Source of the DNA: Geodermatophilus obscurus DSM 43160
Lineage (GTDB): Bacteria; Actinomycetota; Actinomycetes; Mycobacteriales; Geodermatophilaceae
DNA: 64,000 nucleotides
Assembly (NCBI RefSeq): GCF_000025345.1
Contig: NC_013757.1
Coordinates: forward strand, 2,604,001 to 2,668,000
Direction of reading: 5' to 3'
Below, in pieces: positions 8,396 to 17,290 of the stretch. A program made the translations under genes and the position numbers. Below the pieces are notes generated by a model, which searched no databases, was not told where the DNA came from, and saw only the letters and a program-made list of their open reading frames with translations. Position 1 is the first letter of the stretch; each line of letters begins with the position of its first letter.

Positions 8396-9499
8396 TCACC
8401 GCTCTGCCGGCGTCCCGGCGGGCCCGCTGACCACCGGGGTCCGGTGCTCCGTCGTCGTCCCGAGGGCGGGGGAGTACCGGAAGCACAGGCCGGTGGGGCG
8501 GCCGTCGGCGTCCGGGGTGGCCAGGGCGTCCTGGGCCAGCAGCCGCAGCTCGAACATCAGGCCGAGGGCGGGCCGCAGGCCGTCGGGTGCACCGTCGAAG
8601 GTCAGCTGCAGAGCCTGCAGCAGCCTGGTGTAGCAGTCGGTGAACCGCTCGGCCGCGAACCGCGACCTGCTCCCCGGCCGGTGGGCCTCGAGGCGGGGGT
8701 GCGGCGGCATCGGCCACACGCCGTCCGGGTCGAACGGGACCGGGGCGCCCGTGTACGAGAAGCCCTGCGGCACCGACGGGTCCGCCACCAGCCGCCGCCC
8801 GTGCACGAGTTCCGCGAAGCGGTAGTAGTGGGCCGGCTCCCCCTCTCTGTCGAGCGGGCTGCTGCTCGTGCCCTCACCCTCCTCGGCGACCAGCTCCAGG
8901 GCGGTGACGGCGCTGGACACGTCGCGGATGGGGAACAGCTGGTCCGGCGGGAACCAGTCGCGGTCGACCACCTGGCGCGTGGGGTCGCCCACGAACGCGG
9001 AGTCGCCCAGCTCCGTCAGCTTGTCGCGCAGCGCTGCGTAGAACTCCCCGATCGTGGCGAACTGCGGGTCTGCTGCACGGTCGGCCGACCCGCCGGGGAG
9101 GTGCAGCGGCCGCTCCGGCTCCTCGATGCGCATGAAGACGTCGCGGACGAGGTCCGGCGAGTAGGGGGCCAGGTCCACCACGACGGAGTGTCCGACGTTC
9201 ATCGGCAGCACCGTCGGGTAGTCGGGGACGAAGTCGGGTGCCGCGATCCGTGGCCGGCCCCCGAGGGCCAGCAGCAGGTTCGCGGCGACGGTCAGGTGCA
9301 GCATCTCCTCGACGGCCACGCCACGGACGGCCGCCGCGATCTCCGCATTGGTCCCCGGCCGGAGCGTGTAGTACGCCGTGAGGTAGGGCGGGACGGTCGA
9401 GTGCTCGAGCTCGATCGCCAGCTGGACGAAGCGGTGCAGATCCGCCCGGCCGGCGGCATCCCGCACACCGGAGACCAGCGTCCTGTCGACGGCGAGCAT
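8396..9499 (-). CDS. Ferritin-like protein related to the C-terminal part of VioB/RebD/StaD
   Basis: 367 residues. EHSTVPPYLTAYY (E32, H33) and VEEMLHLT (E65, H68) give the carboxylate/histidine set expected for a di-iron ferritin-like helical bundle. This domain type forms part of iminophenylpyruvate/indolic imine dimer synthases such as VioB, RebD and StaD. The ATG overlaps the stop of the upstream gene as TGATG, so the two are translationally coupled. No tryptophan oxidase (VioA/RebO type) gene is present nearby, so bisindole synthesis is not supported. A generic metal-dependent oxidative role is the safe reading. Confidence 0.85.
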   Translation of the reverse strand: MLAVDRTLVSGVRDAAGRADLHRFVQLAIELEHSTVPPYLTAYYTLRPGTNAEIAAAVRGVAVEEMLHLTVAANLLLALGGRPRIAAPDFVPDYPTVLPMNVGHSVVVDLAPYSPDLVRDVFMRIEEPERPLHLPGGSADRAADPQFATIGEFYAALRDKLTELGDSAFVGDPTRQVVDRDWFPPDQLFPIRDVSSAVTALELVAEEGEGTSSSPLDREGEPAHYYRFAELVHGRRLVADPSVPQGFSYTGAPVPFDPDGVWPMPPHPRLEAHRPGSRSRFAAERFTDCYTRLLQALQLTFDGAPDGLRPALGLMFELRLLAQDALATPDADGRPTGLCFRYSPALGTTTEHRTPVVSGPAGTPAER

Positions 9500-11466
9500 C
9501 AGTCGTCCCTCCCGGCTGCCCGGAGCAACTGCTCGAGGGCCTGCGGCAGGGCCACGGCCTTCCCGCCGATCTCGCCGACGTCCCCGGTGCCGCGCCCGTC
9601 GTCGGACGGCGGGGCAGCGGCGGAGTCCGACGCCGTCCGCGGTGCGGGCGCCGCCGCGCCCGGACGCGGACCGTGCACGAGGCGGCGCTCGCCGTACCCG
9701 TTGCGGTCACGCAGCCAGGCCAGCAGCATCTCCCGGCGGGCGTCGGACAGCTCCCTGGTGACGGGCATGTGGTTCGGGTCGTCGAGCGGCCGGGAGAAGG
9801 CCAGTTCGATGATCGCGGCGTGCTCGCGGACGGCGTCGTAGTCCCCGAGGTCGACCAGCCGCCGGCTCATGATCGGGTAGAGGTCGCCGTACTGGACGAG
9901 CACCGGCCGGACGTCGTCGACCCAGGTGGGGTGTGCCGGCGCCGCGTAGGCATCCCGGACGTGCAGGACGACGACGTCGAAGCGGTGCTGTTGCTCGCTG
10001 GCCTGCCCGTCGAGGGAGTAGGTGATCACGTACACCTGGCCGTCCAGGTACCCCCGGGCACGTCCCGGGTCGTGCACCGTGAGCGACAGCTCGGCGCGAC
10101 CGTCGTCGTCGGTGACGATCGAGGGCGGCGCCTCGACGGCCTCCTGCGGGACGCCGATGTCGGGGATCGGCGCCGCCGGTGGGTCCGGGTCGTTGCCCGG
10201 ACCGCCGCCCAGGCCCGACATCGGCGGTGCCAGCCGCGTCCGGATGGTCGCGGCGGCCAGCGGCCGGCCCCACCGGGCGGCGGAGAACCGGACCGTCGCA
10301 GGGACCGCCGCGTCGCTGGGGGCGTCGACGCGGAGGACCAGGTTGTCGGCCCGGGCGAGCAGCCCGCCAGTCGTCTCCCGGAGGAGGACCTGCGCCCCGT
10401 TCCCGACGGTGCTCACCAGCGCCAGCGGGCGGTCGGCGGCGAGCGCGGCGGCCGCTTCGTCGAGGGCCAGGTCCACGATGCCCGCCGTCCGTGACAGCCA
10501 GTCGGGCGAGCCGTGGTCGATCCGTCCCAGCACCAGCACGTCCGCGAGGGGCACGACGTCGCCCTCGCGCACACCGGCGGCGCCGTCGGGCCGGTCCGGG
10601 GTCCGCAGCACCGCGAGGGCGAGCGGCCCGATGTCAGCTGTGGTGCCGAGAGGGTCGGTGATCGGCAGGGCGTTGCCGAGGTCGAGGGTGACCAGCCCCG
10701 CCTCGGGGTCGACCACGGCGTCGGCGAAGGTGAGGTTCGCAGCGGTGACGCCGTCCTCCGCCGGTGCCAGCCGCCGGCCGAGGACGAACCGGTGGGGCTC
10801 CCCGCGGCGCGCGGGACCGAGGGCGCCCACCACCCGGCCGAGGGTGAACCGCGGGTCCCGCGGGTTGGTGGAGTAGCCGAACGTGGTCAGCCGGACGGCG
10901 AGCGTGCCGTCGTCCGAGGCGGCGAGCAGGTCGTCCAGGAACGGGGAACGTCCCGGCGGCAGGTGTGACCGCAGGCCCGTCAGGCGGGAGGTGTAGACGG
11001 CCGAGGCGGTCTGTCCGTTCGGGCCGGACGACTGGCGGCCGAAGTGGATGTCGCGGAAGGGCGCCGGCTCGAAGCTGCCCTCGAGGACCGTGCCGCCCCG
11101 GGCGTCGACGAGCCGGATCGTCAGACCCCAGATCTCCGACGCCATCTGCCACTGGGGGTCGAGGTCGACGAGCTTGCCGCTGACGGAGGACGGAGAGCCG
11201 CTGACGGAGCAGGTGGCGACCGGGTCCTCGTCCCCCGGAGCGCCGGTGCGGCGGGAGGCGACGGAGCGGACGGCGCACCCGATCAGCCGGAAGGCCCCGC
11301 TGCCCGACGGGTTCCACCAGCCGTTCCGCGTGGCACCGGACGCCGGCTGCTGGAAGCGGGGCTCGAACGTGGCGGTGTCGTAGTGGCGGACGTCGTTGTT
11401 CACCGTGGAGACGTCGGCCTGGAAGTCGCCCGAGAAGACGAGGCGGGGCAGGTGGAGGGCGCTCAT
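9499..11466 (-). CDS. Large beta-rich protein resembling the N-terminal part of VioB/RebD
   Basis: 655 residues from ATG 11466, chosen because it forms ATGA with the stop of a preceding small frame and because the sequence opens with LHLPRLVFSGDFQADVST, the type of opening (LPRLHF.G) seen in VioB/RebD/StaD. The body is beta-rich with many Gly/Asp turns, and a tail of about 60 Pro/Ala/Ser-rich residues precedes a short final helix. No signal peptide. In VioB-type enzymes this region and the ferritin-like domain are one chain of about 1000 residues; here they are two coupled genes. A conserved metal site is not obvious, so it may be a structural partner. Confidence 0.75.
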   Translation of the reverse strand: MSALHLPRLVFSGDFQADVSTVNNDVRHYDTATFEPRFQQPASGATRNGWWNPSGSGAFRLIGCAVRSVASRRTGAPGDEDPVATCSVSGSPSSVSGKLVDLDPQWQMASEIWGLTIRLVDARGGTVLEGSFEPAPFRDIHFGRQSSGPNGQTASAVYTSRLTGLRSHLPPGRSPFLDDLLAASDDGTLAVRLTTFGYSTNPRDPRFTLGRVVGALGPARRGEPHRFVLGRRLAPAEDGVTAANLTFADAVVDPEAGLVTLDLGNALPITDPLGTTADIGPLALAVLRTPDRPDGAAGVREGDVVPLADVLVLGRIDHGSPDWLSRTAGIVDLALDEAAAALAADRPLALVSTVGNGAQVLLRETTGGLLARADNLVLRVDAPSDAAVPATVRFSAARWGRPLAAATIRTRLAPPMSGLGGGPGNDPDPPAAPIPDIGVPQEAVEAPPSIVTDDDGRAELSLTVHDPGRARGYLDGQVYVITYSLDGQASEQQHRFDVVVLHVRDAYAAPAHPTWVDDVRPVLVQYGDLYPIMSRRLVDLGDYDAVREHAAIIELAFSRPLDDPNHMPVTRELSDARREMLLAWLRDRNGYGERRLVHGPRPGAAAPAPRTASDSAAAPPSDDGRGTGDVGEIGGKAVALPQALEQLLRAAGRDD

Positions 11467-11615
11467 CGACGTGGCCGGGGAGCGGTTGCGCCCCGGCGGG
11501 GCTCGCGGACCGCGACCCGCGACGGCAGACGGAGGACGTCGCCTCCGGGGCCTGCGAGGGTGGCCCGCCCCGGGCCCTCGGACGCCGCCTCCATGATCCC
11601 CACGACCTCCTCCAT
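11463..11615 (-). CDS. Short open frame coupled to the VioB-like operon
   Basis: A 50-residue frame starting MEEVVGIMEAASEG at ATG 11615, with GAGGAGG about a dozen bases upstream, and ending in ATGA overlap with the 655-residue gene. The C-terminal half is Arg/Pro-rich. It may be a leader peptide whose translation drives the main gene, or the tail of a slightly longer protein starting at ATG 11690. Evidence is positional only. Confidence 0.4.
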   Translation of the reverse strand: MEEVVGIMEAASEGPGRATLAGPGGDVLRLPSRVAVREPRRGATAPRPRR

Positions 11616-11933
11616 GACGCGGACGTCGACCTCCTCGCCCCTCGCGGGAGGCGACCGGCGGCGGAGGCATGGGAGCGGCCTCCGCCGCACGACCGTCCTG
11701 GCAGGGCAGCCCCAGCGATCGGGCGCCCCGTGGCCGGCGCCCTGCGCCGCACGCTAGGGGGACGCCGTCACCCGTGCGTCACGGTTCCGTCATCCGTGCC
11801 TCGACGCCGCCCCGGCGGGTGCATCATGCCCGGCGTGAGGCTCCGCCTAGCTCGACCGCTCCGGCTCGCCCGGGTGCCCGGGACCGAGCGGGACCCGTCC
11901 GCGGTCACCGGCCCGGCCACGGGAGCCGACGCG
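11616..11933. other. Divergent spacer, promoters presumed
   Basis: About 320 bp between the minus-strand VioB-like operon and the plus-strand DedA-like gene. No supportable gene. A GTCA-CCCGTGCGTCACGG pattern near 11768-11785 and a second CATCCGTGCC just after hint at a repeated site, but this is weak. Confidence 0.4.
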
Positions 11934-12620
11934 ATGGCGCGGCGTCCCAGGGGCGGCTACCTGCTGGTCACGGCCGTCCTGGTGGGGACCACGCTGCTGC
12001 TGTTCGGCCTCGCGGAGTGGGCGGCGTTCCCGGTCCTCACCGATCCCGTCGCCGGGATGCGCCGGGCAGGCGCGTGGGGGGCCCTGATCGGCGTGGGCCT
12101 GCTGACCGGCGACGTCCTGCTGCCCGTTCCGTCCAGCCTGGTGATGATCGCGCACGGCGCGCTCTTCGGCGTCCTCCCGGGAGCGGCGCTGTCGATGCTG
12201 GGAGGGGCGGGTGCCACGCTGGTGGGCTTCGTGCTGGGCCGGCAGGGCCGGGGTGTGGTGGCGCGGGTGACCACGTCGTCGCAACGCCGGCGCGCCGAGC
12301 GCCTGCTCACCCGGTGGGGCGTGCTCGCGGTGGTCATCTCCCGCCCCGTCCCCGTCCTCGCCGAGACCGTCGCCGTCCTCGCCGGCACCTCGACGATGCG
12401 CTGGTACGTGGTGACGGGCGCCGGCGTCCTGGGTTCCGTCGCGCCTGCCTCCCTGTACGCGGTCGCCGGGGCGAGCGGTGGCGGCGCCGTGGGGGCGCCG
12501 CTGCTGTTGGGGCTCGTCGCCGGGCTCGCCCTCGCGGTCGGGGCCGTGCTCGCCCTGACACGATCCCCGGTGTGGCGGCGTCCGGGCCGCTCCCGCGCAC
12601 CGGAGGACGTGCGGTCCTGA
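11934..12620 (+). CDS. DedA/VTT-domain integral membrane protein
   Basis: 228 residues. ATG 11934 was chosen over ATG 11826 because GGGAG precedes it at a normal distance and the extra N-terminus would be Arg/Pro-rich. The first segment (YLLVTAVLVGTTLLLFGL) is followed by the VTT/SNARE-associated core with LLPVPSSLVMIAHGALFGVLPG, VLGRQGRG and SRPVPVLAETVAVLAG, then two C-terminal membrane segments. DedA-family proteins are half-transporters linked to membrane lipid (undecaprenyl phosphate or phospholipid) translocation and membrane homeostasis. The gene stands alone. Confidence 0.88.
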   Translation: MARRPRGGYLLVTAVLVGTTLLLFGLAEWAAFPVLTDPVAGMRRAGAWGALIGVGLLTGDVLLPVPSSLVMIAHGALFGVLPGAALSMLGGAGATLVGFVLGRQGRGVVARVTTSSQRRRAERLLTRWGVLAVVISRPVPVLAETVAVLAGTSTMRWYVVTGAGVLGSVAPASLYAVAGASGGGAVGAPLLLGLVAGLALAVGAVLALTRSPVWRRPGRSRAPEDVRS

Positions 12621-12936
12621 AGGCGTCGGCTCCTCCTGGTGTTCTCCGATCGGTGCCCGGCGTCCCGTCCCGCCCTCGGCCGTCACCGCCTCTCGGCCGG
12701 CCCTGTCGTCGCGGCGACGCGCCGGTGTCCGTCCGCGGAGGGCTGGTCGGCGACGTGGTCGACGAGGAGCACGCGGGTCGGGGAGTCGGTCGCCTGCTGG
12801 GTCCGCAGACCGCAGTCCGCCGGGCTGTGCGGGCGCGGCAGCAACGAGTCCGGCACGGGCGCGATCTCGCGCCACGCGGAGCTCAGCGACCTCGCGGGCT
12901 GGTCGGGCCGCGCTGGACCGCGAGGAGTGGAACCGG
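12621..12936. other. Gap without a supportable gene
   Basis: About 316 bp between the DedA-like gene and the convergent SLOG-TIR-TPR gene. Several frames stay open but none shows a motif or ribosome site; no strong terminator hairpin was seen. Confidence 0.4.
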
Positions 12937-14943
12937 CTACGTGGGAGGACCGGGGTACGTGGGCGCCTGCGCCGCCTGAGCGGCCCGCCGCTGGGGCAGG
13001 AGCGGCCGGAAGCGAGCCGCCAGGCGTTCGAGGAGCTCGGGCGGGTCGCCCAGGCGGCCGTAGAGGTCGAACTGGTCGAGGACTGCACGGACCTGGTCCG
13101 GAGTGGGCCGGAGCACGGTGGCCCGGAGGTAGGCGTCCTCCACCGCACCGAGGTCCGGGTTCCCGTGGAGCAGGTGCCGGGTCAGGGCGAGCTCCGCGGT
13201 GGTGACCCGGGGCCAGAACGGGTCGCCCACCGTCCCGGCGGCCCGCTCCGCGAAGAACTCGACGACCGGCGCCAGGCGCTGCGCCCGGGCCAGCAGGTCC
13301 GGGGGGCCGCCCAGGCGTTGGGCCAGGAGCCGGAGGGTCGCGACGGCGTTCGACCCCGTGTAGTAGTCCGACGGCTCCGCGGCGAAGCCCCTCTCGTACA
13401 GCTCGGCAGCCGCGCGGATGTGGACCGCGGCGAGGCTCCGGTCGCCGGTGGTCAGGGCACGCAGCCCTCGTCGCTTCTGCAGGCCTGCGGCGATCCCGCA
13501 CGACTCGGGGTCGTCGCCGAGTCGCAGCGCCCGATCGAGGAGGTCCTGTGCCTCGGTCCACGCCGGCTCCGGGTCCCGGCCGCCGGCCAGGTCCGCCTCC
13601 CCACGTCGGCGCAGCGCCAGGGCCAGCTGCTGCACCCACAGCACGAACGACCCGTGGCCCGGCCCGGGGTGCAGCACGCGCAGCGCGTCGACCGCCTCCT
13701 CGTACCGGCCCAGCTCGCGCAACGCGGCGCCGACGCGCAGCAGCAGCTGGCGGCGCTGGTCCTCGTCGACCTCCGCCGTGCGGACGTCCCCGAGCAGCGC
13801 CTTCAGCCGTGCGACGTCGCGCCCCGTGACCGCTCCCGTCACCTGCTGGTGGAGCTCGAGGCTGCGGGACACGCCGGCCTCCGCGTCCCCGCGGACCCGG
13901 AGAAGCTGCCGCTGGACCTGGAAGAACTCGAACACCGGGCTGTCCCGGCGGCCGTGCTGCAGGCGCTCGGGGTCGAGCACGGCCCTCAGCGTCTGCACGG
14001 TCGCCCCCGCGGAGCTCTCGTCGATCACCCCGTCGGTCAGCCGGTAGGTGAAGTGCCGGATCGGTCGCACGTCGAACGGGGGCGGGTCGCCCGCGGGACC
14101 GAGGAGCACCGTGGTTCGGTCCGCGAGGCAGTGGCGCAGCCCCAGCTCGTAGAAGACGTTCGGGTTCCGGGTGACGGTGTCGACCACGACGACGTCGGCG
14201 TTGCCCAGGCGCTCGATCATCCCGACGTGGATGATCCCGGTGTCGACCTGCGCGTCGGCCCGCTCCCAGCGCAGGTCGGCGTCCTCGAGGGCGGGCACGA
14301 CGAGGGTGCCGAAGACGCGGTCGCAGTCCACCGACCCCGACCCGTGCGGCTTCACCCCGAACGGCATGGCCACGAAGGCCGAGCGCTGCTCTCCCGGTCG
14401 CACGCCGGGGTCCAGGTCGATCCACGGGAGCCCCTGCTCCTGCGCCCGCTCCACGAAGTCGTCCGTGACACTCGGTGGGCCCTGCGGGTCCCGGTGGCGC
14501 AGCGCCACGGCCAGCGCCCCGCCCTCGCCGCGCAGTGCGCGGGCGTGGTCGAGGAGAGCCTGGTTGCCCTGGCGGAACCCCGCGGCGGTGCCGGGCAGGT
14601 CGTGCTCGACGAGGGCGCAGCCGGCTGCGCCACCGGTCACGGTGTCCAGGACCCGGTCGAAGGCCTCCGCCCAGTCGCCGCCCCGGTCGGCGACCGAGCG
14701 CTCGCGGAAGGTCTCCCGGGCGAAGGGCAGGACCACGTGCACGGCCAGGCCCAGGCGGAGCGCCTCCTGCAGCACCAGGAGGTCGGAGCCGGCGGCGGCT
14801 GCGCTCACCACGACGTCCGGCCGGAGGTGTGCCAGCAGCCGGCCGAGCCGGTACCGCACGTACGGCACCTGCCCGGCGGGGAAGCGGCCGGGGGACCCGT
14901 CGCCGTCCGCGTCGACGCGGTTTCCTGCGTGGACGAGGAGCAC
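12937..14943 (-). CDS. SLOG / TIR-like / TPR (TRAFs-binding-like) protein, probable conflict-system sensor
   Basis: 668 residues from GTG 14943 behind GGAGG. Three parts can be read. Residues 1-170 form a Rossmann-like SLOG-type domain (LLVHAGNRVDADGDG, then PDVVVSAAAAGSDLLVLQEA). Residues 185-300 form a TIR-like nucleotide-processing domain with FVAMPFGVK (190-198), IIHVGMIERLGNADVVVVD and NPNVFYELGLR (260-270), where E266 is in the position of the TIR catalytic glutamate. Residues 320-660 are helical repeats like the TRAFs-binding (DUF4071) TPR region of ASK-type kinases. Such proteins are regarded as sensors or NAD/nucleotide-acting effectors of bacterial immunity. It is divergent from a SLATT effector gene across 147 bp. 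Confidence 0.82.
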   Translation of the reverse strand: MLLVHAGNRVDADGDGSPGRFPAGQVPYVRYRLGRLLAHLRPDVVVSAAAAGSDLLVLQEALRLGLAVHVVLPFARETFRERSVADRGGDWAEAFDRVLDTVTGGAAGCALVEHDLPGTAAGFRQGNQALLDHARALRGEGGALAVALRHRDPQGPPSVTDDFVERAQEQGLPWIDLDPGVRPGEQRSAFVAMPFGVKPHGSGSVDCDRVFGTLVVPALEDADLRWERADAQVDTGIIHVGMIERLGNADVVVVDTVTRNPNVFYELGLRHCLADRTTVLLGPAGDPPPFDVRPIRHFTYRLTDGVIDESSAGATVQTLRAVLDPERLQHGRRDSPVFEFFQVQRQLLRVRGDAEAGVSRSLELHQQVTGAVTGRDVARLKALLGDVRTAEVDEDQRRQLLLRVGAALRELGRYEEAVDALRVLHPGPGHGSFVLWVQQLALALRRRGEADLAGGRDPEPAWTEAQDLLDRALRLGDDPESCGIAAGLQKRRGLRALTTGDRSLAAVHIRAAAELYERGFAAEPSDYYTGSNAVATLRLLAQRLGGPPDLLARAQRLAPVVEFFAERAAGTVGDPFWPRVTTAELALTRHLLHGNPDLGAVEDAYLRATVLRPTPDQVRAVLDQFDLYGRLGDPPELLERLAARFRPLLPQRRAAQAAQAPTYPGPPT

Positions 14944-15090
14944 GTGCCGACCTCCGACCCGTCGACGAGCACGTCGCTGCCGGCACCCACCAGGTCAGCC
15001 GGCACGGCCGAGCGTGACGTGATGGCGGCGGGCTGTACAGGTCTCCCGTGAGCCCGTATCTGCCCCGGGCGGCTGTTCCTCAGGAGACTC

Positions 15091-16005
15091 GTGGACGAGA
15101 TCCGGGCGATCCGCGGAGGAGCCGTGGGACACACCGCAGCCGTCCTCGACGCGTGGGACCGGCACCGCCGGTGGTCGGTCGCGGCCGACGTGGCCCGGCG
15201 CCGCATCGAACGCCGCAGGCTCCTCGTCCTCGTACTCCTCGTCGTCGGGGCGGTGGCCGGCGCCGCAGGCAGCCAGACCGGCTGGTCACGGCCCGTCACC
15301 GGTTCCGCGGCGGGGGTGGCGAGCCTGGCGCTGGCCGTGGCCGGGCTGGTGCAGCAGCGGTACCTGAACGCGACCGAGGTGGGGCGCTGGCCGACGGCCC
15401 GCGCCGCGTCCGAGACGCTCAAGGCCGAGGTCGTCCGCTATCTGGCGGGGGTCGCACCCTACGAGGACGAGCGGACGCGCGACGACGTCCTCAACGAGCA
15501 GGTGGACCGGGTGCAGGAGCGGGGGAGCAGGGCCCCGTCCGGCCTCGCCGACTTCCATCTGGCGCAGCCCGACGGGGAGGGGCTGCCGGACATCGACGGC
15601 TTCGAGGCGTACCGCGCCGGGCGGGCGCGGGGCCAGGCGGAGTGGCACCGGCGCAAGATCCGGGAGCACGCCGGCCGCGCGGCCCTGCTCCGCCACGCCG
15701 AGGTGGCCGCGTCACTGGTCGGCGCGGTCCTCGCTGCCGTGGCCGCCGGGACCGGGACCTCGGGTCTCGCCGGCTGGGTGGGGGTGGCCGCGACGGTCGC
15801 CGCGACGTTCGCCGCCCACCGGGCGGCCACGAACCACGAGCGCATCGCCAGCAGCTATGCCGTGACCGCCGACGTTCTCGACCGCTTCCTGGCCCGGCTC
15901 CCCGTGTCACCGGACCGGGCCACGCAGGCGCGGTTCGTCGCCGACGTCGAGGCGCGACTGGCCGCCCAGAACGACACCTGGCTGGAGCTCTTCCCGCGCA
16001 CCTGA
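15091..16005 (+). CDS. SLATT-type (DUF4231) two-transmembrane effector
   Basis: 304 residues from GTG 15091 with AGGAG just upstream. Hydrophobic hairpins lie at about 43-90 and 203-245, separated by a charged helix. The C-terminal unit (EWHRRKIREHAGRAALLRHA, then the 2TM hairpin, then AAHRAATNHERIASSYAVTA) matches the DUF4231/SLATT pattern: a helix, a membrane hairpin and a cytosolic helical arm. SLATT domains are proposed pore-forming effectors gated by nucleotide signals made or sensed by SMODS, SLOG or TIR-like partners. The divergent neighbour is exactly such a partner. The N-terminal half may be a second, diverged 2TM unit. Confidence 0.82.
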   Translation: MDEIRAIRGGAVGHTAAVLDAWDRHRRWSVAADVARRRIERRRLLVLVLLVVGAVAGAAGSQTGWSRPVTGSAAGVASLALAVAGLVQQRYLNATEVGRWPTARAASETLKAEVVRYLAGVAPYEDERTRDDVLNEQVDRVQERGSRAPSGLADFHLAQPDGEGLPDIDGFEAYRAGRARGQAEWHRRKIREHAGRAALLRHAEVAASLVGAVLAAVAAGTGTSGLAGWVGVAATVAATFAAHRAATNHERIASSYAVTADVLDRFLARLPVSPDRATQARFVADVEARLAAQNDTWLELFPRT

Positions 16006-16044
16006 CCGGGCGCTGCGATCACCGTCTCCGGATCGAACACCTCG

Positions 16045-16293
16045 ATGCGAGCGGCCCGGCTCGAGGGCGTGGGTGAGCCGTTGGCGAGGCACGAGGTCCC
16101 GCTGCCCCGACCGGCCGCTGACGAGGTGCTGGTGCGGGGAGCCGCGACCGGGTTGCGCGGATCGGACGTGCACATCGCGGTGGAGGGCATCACCCCGACG
16201 CCCTGCGTCCCCACCACACTCGGCCACGAGATGGCGGGCACAGTCGTCGTCGTCGCCGCCGTCGGTCGCGCACGCGGCCGTTCTCGTACGTGA
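16045..16293 (+). pseudogene. Zinc alcohol dehydrogenase, N-terminal fragment
   Basis: The frame opens MRAARLEGVGEPLARHEVPL and continues through VLVRGAATGLRGSDVHIAVEG to TLGHEMAGTVVVV, which is the GroES-like N-terminal domain of zinc alcohol dehydrogenases. The usual zinc cysteine before G-S-D-H is Arg. The frame ends in an unrelated short tail at 16293 and no NAD-binding domain follows, so only about 70 residues of a protein normally near 340 remain. Confidence 0.75.
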
Positions 16294-16313
16294 CGCGCCG
16301 GGGGCCGCGCGGA

Positions 16314-17255
16314 TCAGCCGCTGATCCGCTTGTAGACGTCGGGCGGGGCCGCGCCGCCGGTGATGATCGCCGCCGACCACTCGTCGAGCTGCCGGGTGAG
16401 CGTGGGCAGCTCGGGGCCGATCGCGTCCACGACCGGCGCGAGTGCGGCCTCGGTCTGCTGCTCGATGCCGTCGCGCAGCCGCCGCCCCCGCTCGGTGAGC
16501 GCCCCGTCGGCGACCAGCCCGCGCCGCACGAGGTCGGCGTCCGCCTCGGCCATGGCCTCCGCGGACCAACCGCGGGTGCCCGCGTACTCGGTGTGCGCCC
16601 AGCCGACCCAGTACTCGGTCATCAGGTTCATCTGCACGCCGGTGAGGTCCGCGGCGACGTTGGCGGCCAGGTGGACGTCCCCCCGGTACTCGCGCAGCAT
16701 CACCGCCGCGTGCCACAGCCGGCCGACGGGGTCGGCCGGCCAGGGCAGCGACACGAGGCCGGCGAAGAGCGGGCGGCCCACCAGGTGCTGCGCGGCGACG
16801 TCGGTGCCGCGCCGCAGCGCAGCGACCGCATCCGTCACGTCGGCGTCCGGGAGCAGCGCGCGCAGCGACTCCACCGCCCCCTGTTCCCATGCGGCGAGCA
16901 CGTCGTCGCGGGTGGCCCTGCTGCGGGCCTGCTCGTAGAGCCCGGTGATGAGCCCCGGCTCGAAGACGCCGAAGGCCGCGACGACCACCGGAGCGGCCGG
17001 CTCGCCCATCGGCGCGGCTCGCGCCCAGACGTAGCCGGTGAGGAAGTCCAGCCCCAGGGCGGACAGCCGCTCGTTGAGCTGCCGGCCCCAGATGCTGATG
17101 GTCGCGATCGGCTCCGCGGCGTCGCGCAGCCTGCGGGCAGGGGTGTCGGGGACCCCGGCAGCAGGGCGTGCGGCGTCGGGGGGAGCGAGGAAGACCTGCT
17201 GCGCCTGGGCGAAGTCCACGCCCGGATGGTGCCCCGTCGAGCCGGGCGCGACCAT
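16314..17255 (-). CDS. SCO6745-like family protein
   Basis: About 313 residues from ATG 17255; a later GTG is possible because the conserved part begins near RRLRDAAEPIATISIWGRQ. Diagnostic stretches are GLDFLTGYVWARAAPMGEP, AFGVFEPGLITGLYEQAR, SLPWPADPVGRLWHAAVMLREYRGDVH and MTEYWVGW. The family is common in actinobacteria, usually about 280-300 residues and helical; biochemical function is not established to my knowledge. The C-terminal part (RRGLVADGALTERGRRLRDGIE) looks like a winged-helix segment. It ends next to the ADH remnant and follows the monooxygenase gene on the same strand by 35 bp. Confidence 0.8.
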   Translation of the reverse strand: MVAPGSTGHHPGVDFAQAQQVFLAPPDAARPAAGVPDTPARRLRDAAEPIATISIWGRQLNERLSALGLDFLTGYVWARAAPMGEPAAPVVVAAFGVFEPGLITGLYEQARSRATRDDVLAAWEQGAVESLRALLPDADVTDAVAALRRGTDVAAQHLVGRPLFAGLVSLPWPADPVGRLWHAAVMLREYRGDVHLAANVAADLTGVQMNLMTEYWVGWAHTEYAGTRGWSAEAMAEADADLVRRGLVADGALTERGRRLRDGIEQQTEAALAPVVDAIGPELPTLTRQLDEWSAAIITGGAAPPDVYKRISG

Positions 17256-17290
17256 CCGTTCAGCGACGCGCTCGCCGCCCCGGCTGCCGG

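Noticed and set aside
8396..11466. Bisindole (violacein or rebeccamycin type) biosynthetic cluster
   Set aside because: No tryptophan oxidase or downstream oxygenases are present in the window.
12639..13205. Plus-strand frame after the DedA-like gene
   Set aside because: It mostly overlaps the C-terminus of the SLOG-TIR-TPR gene antisense, and the free part lacks a ribosome site or motif.
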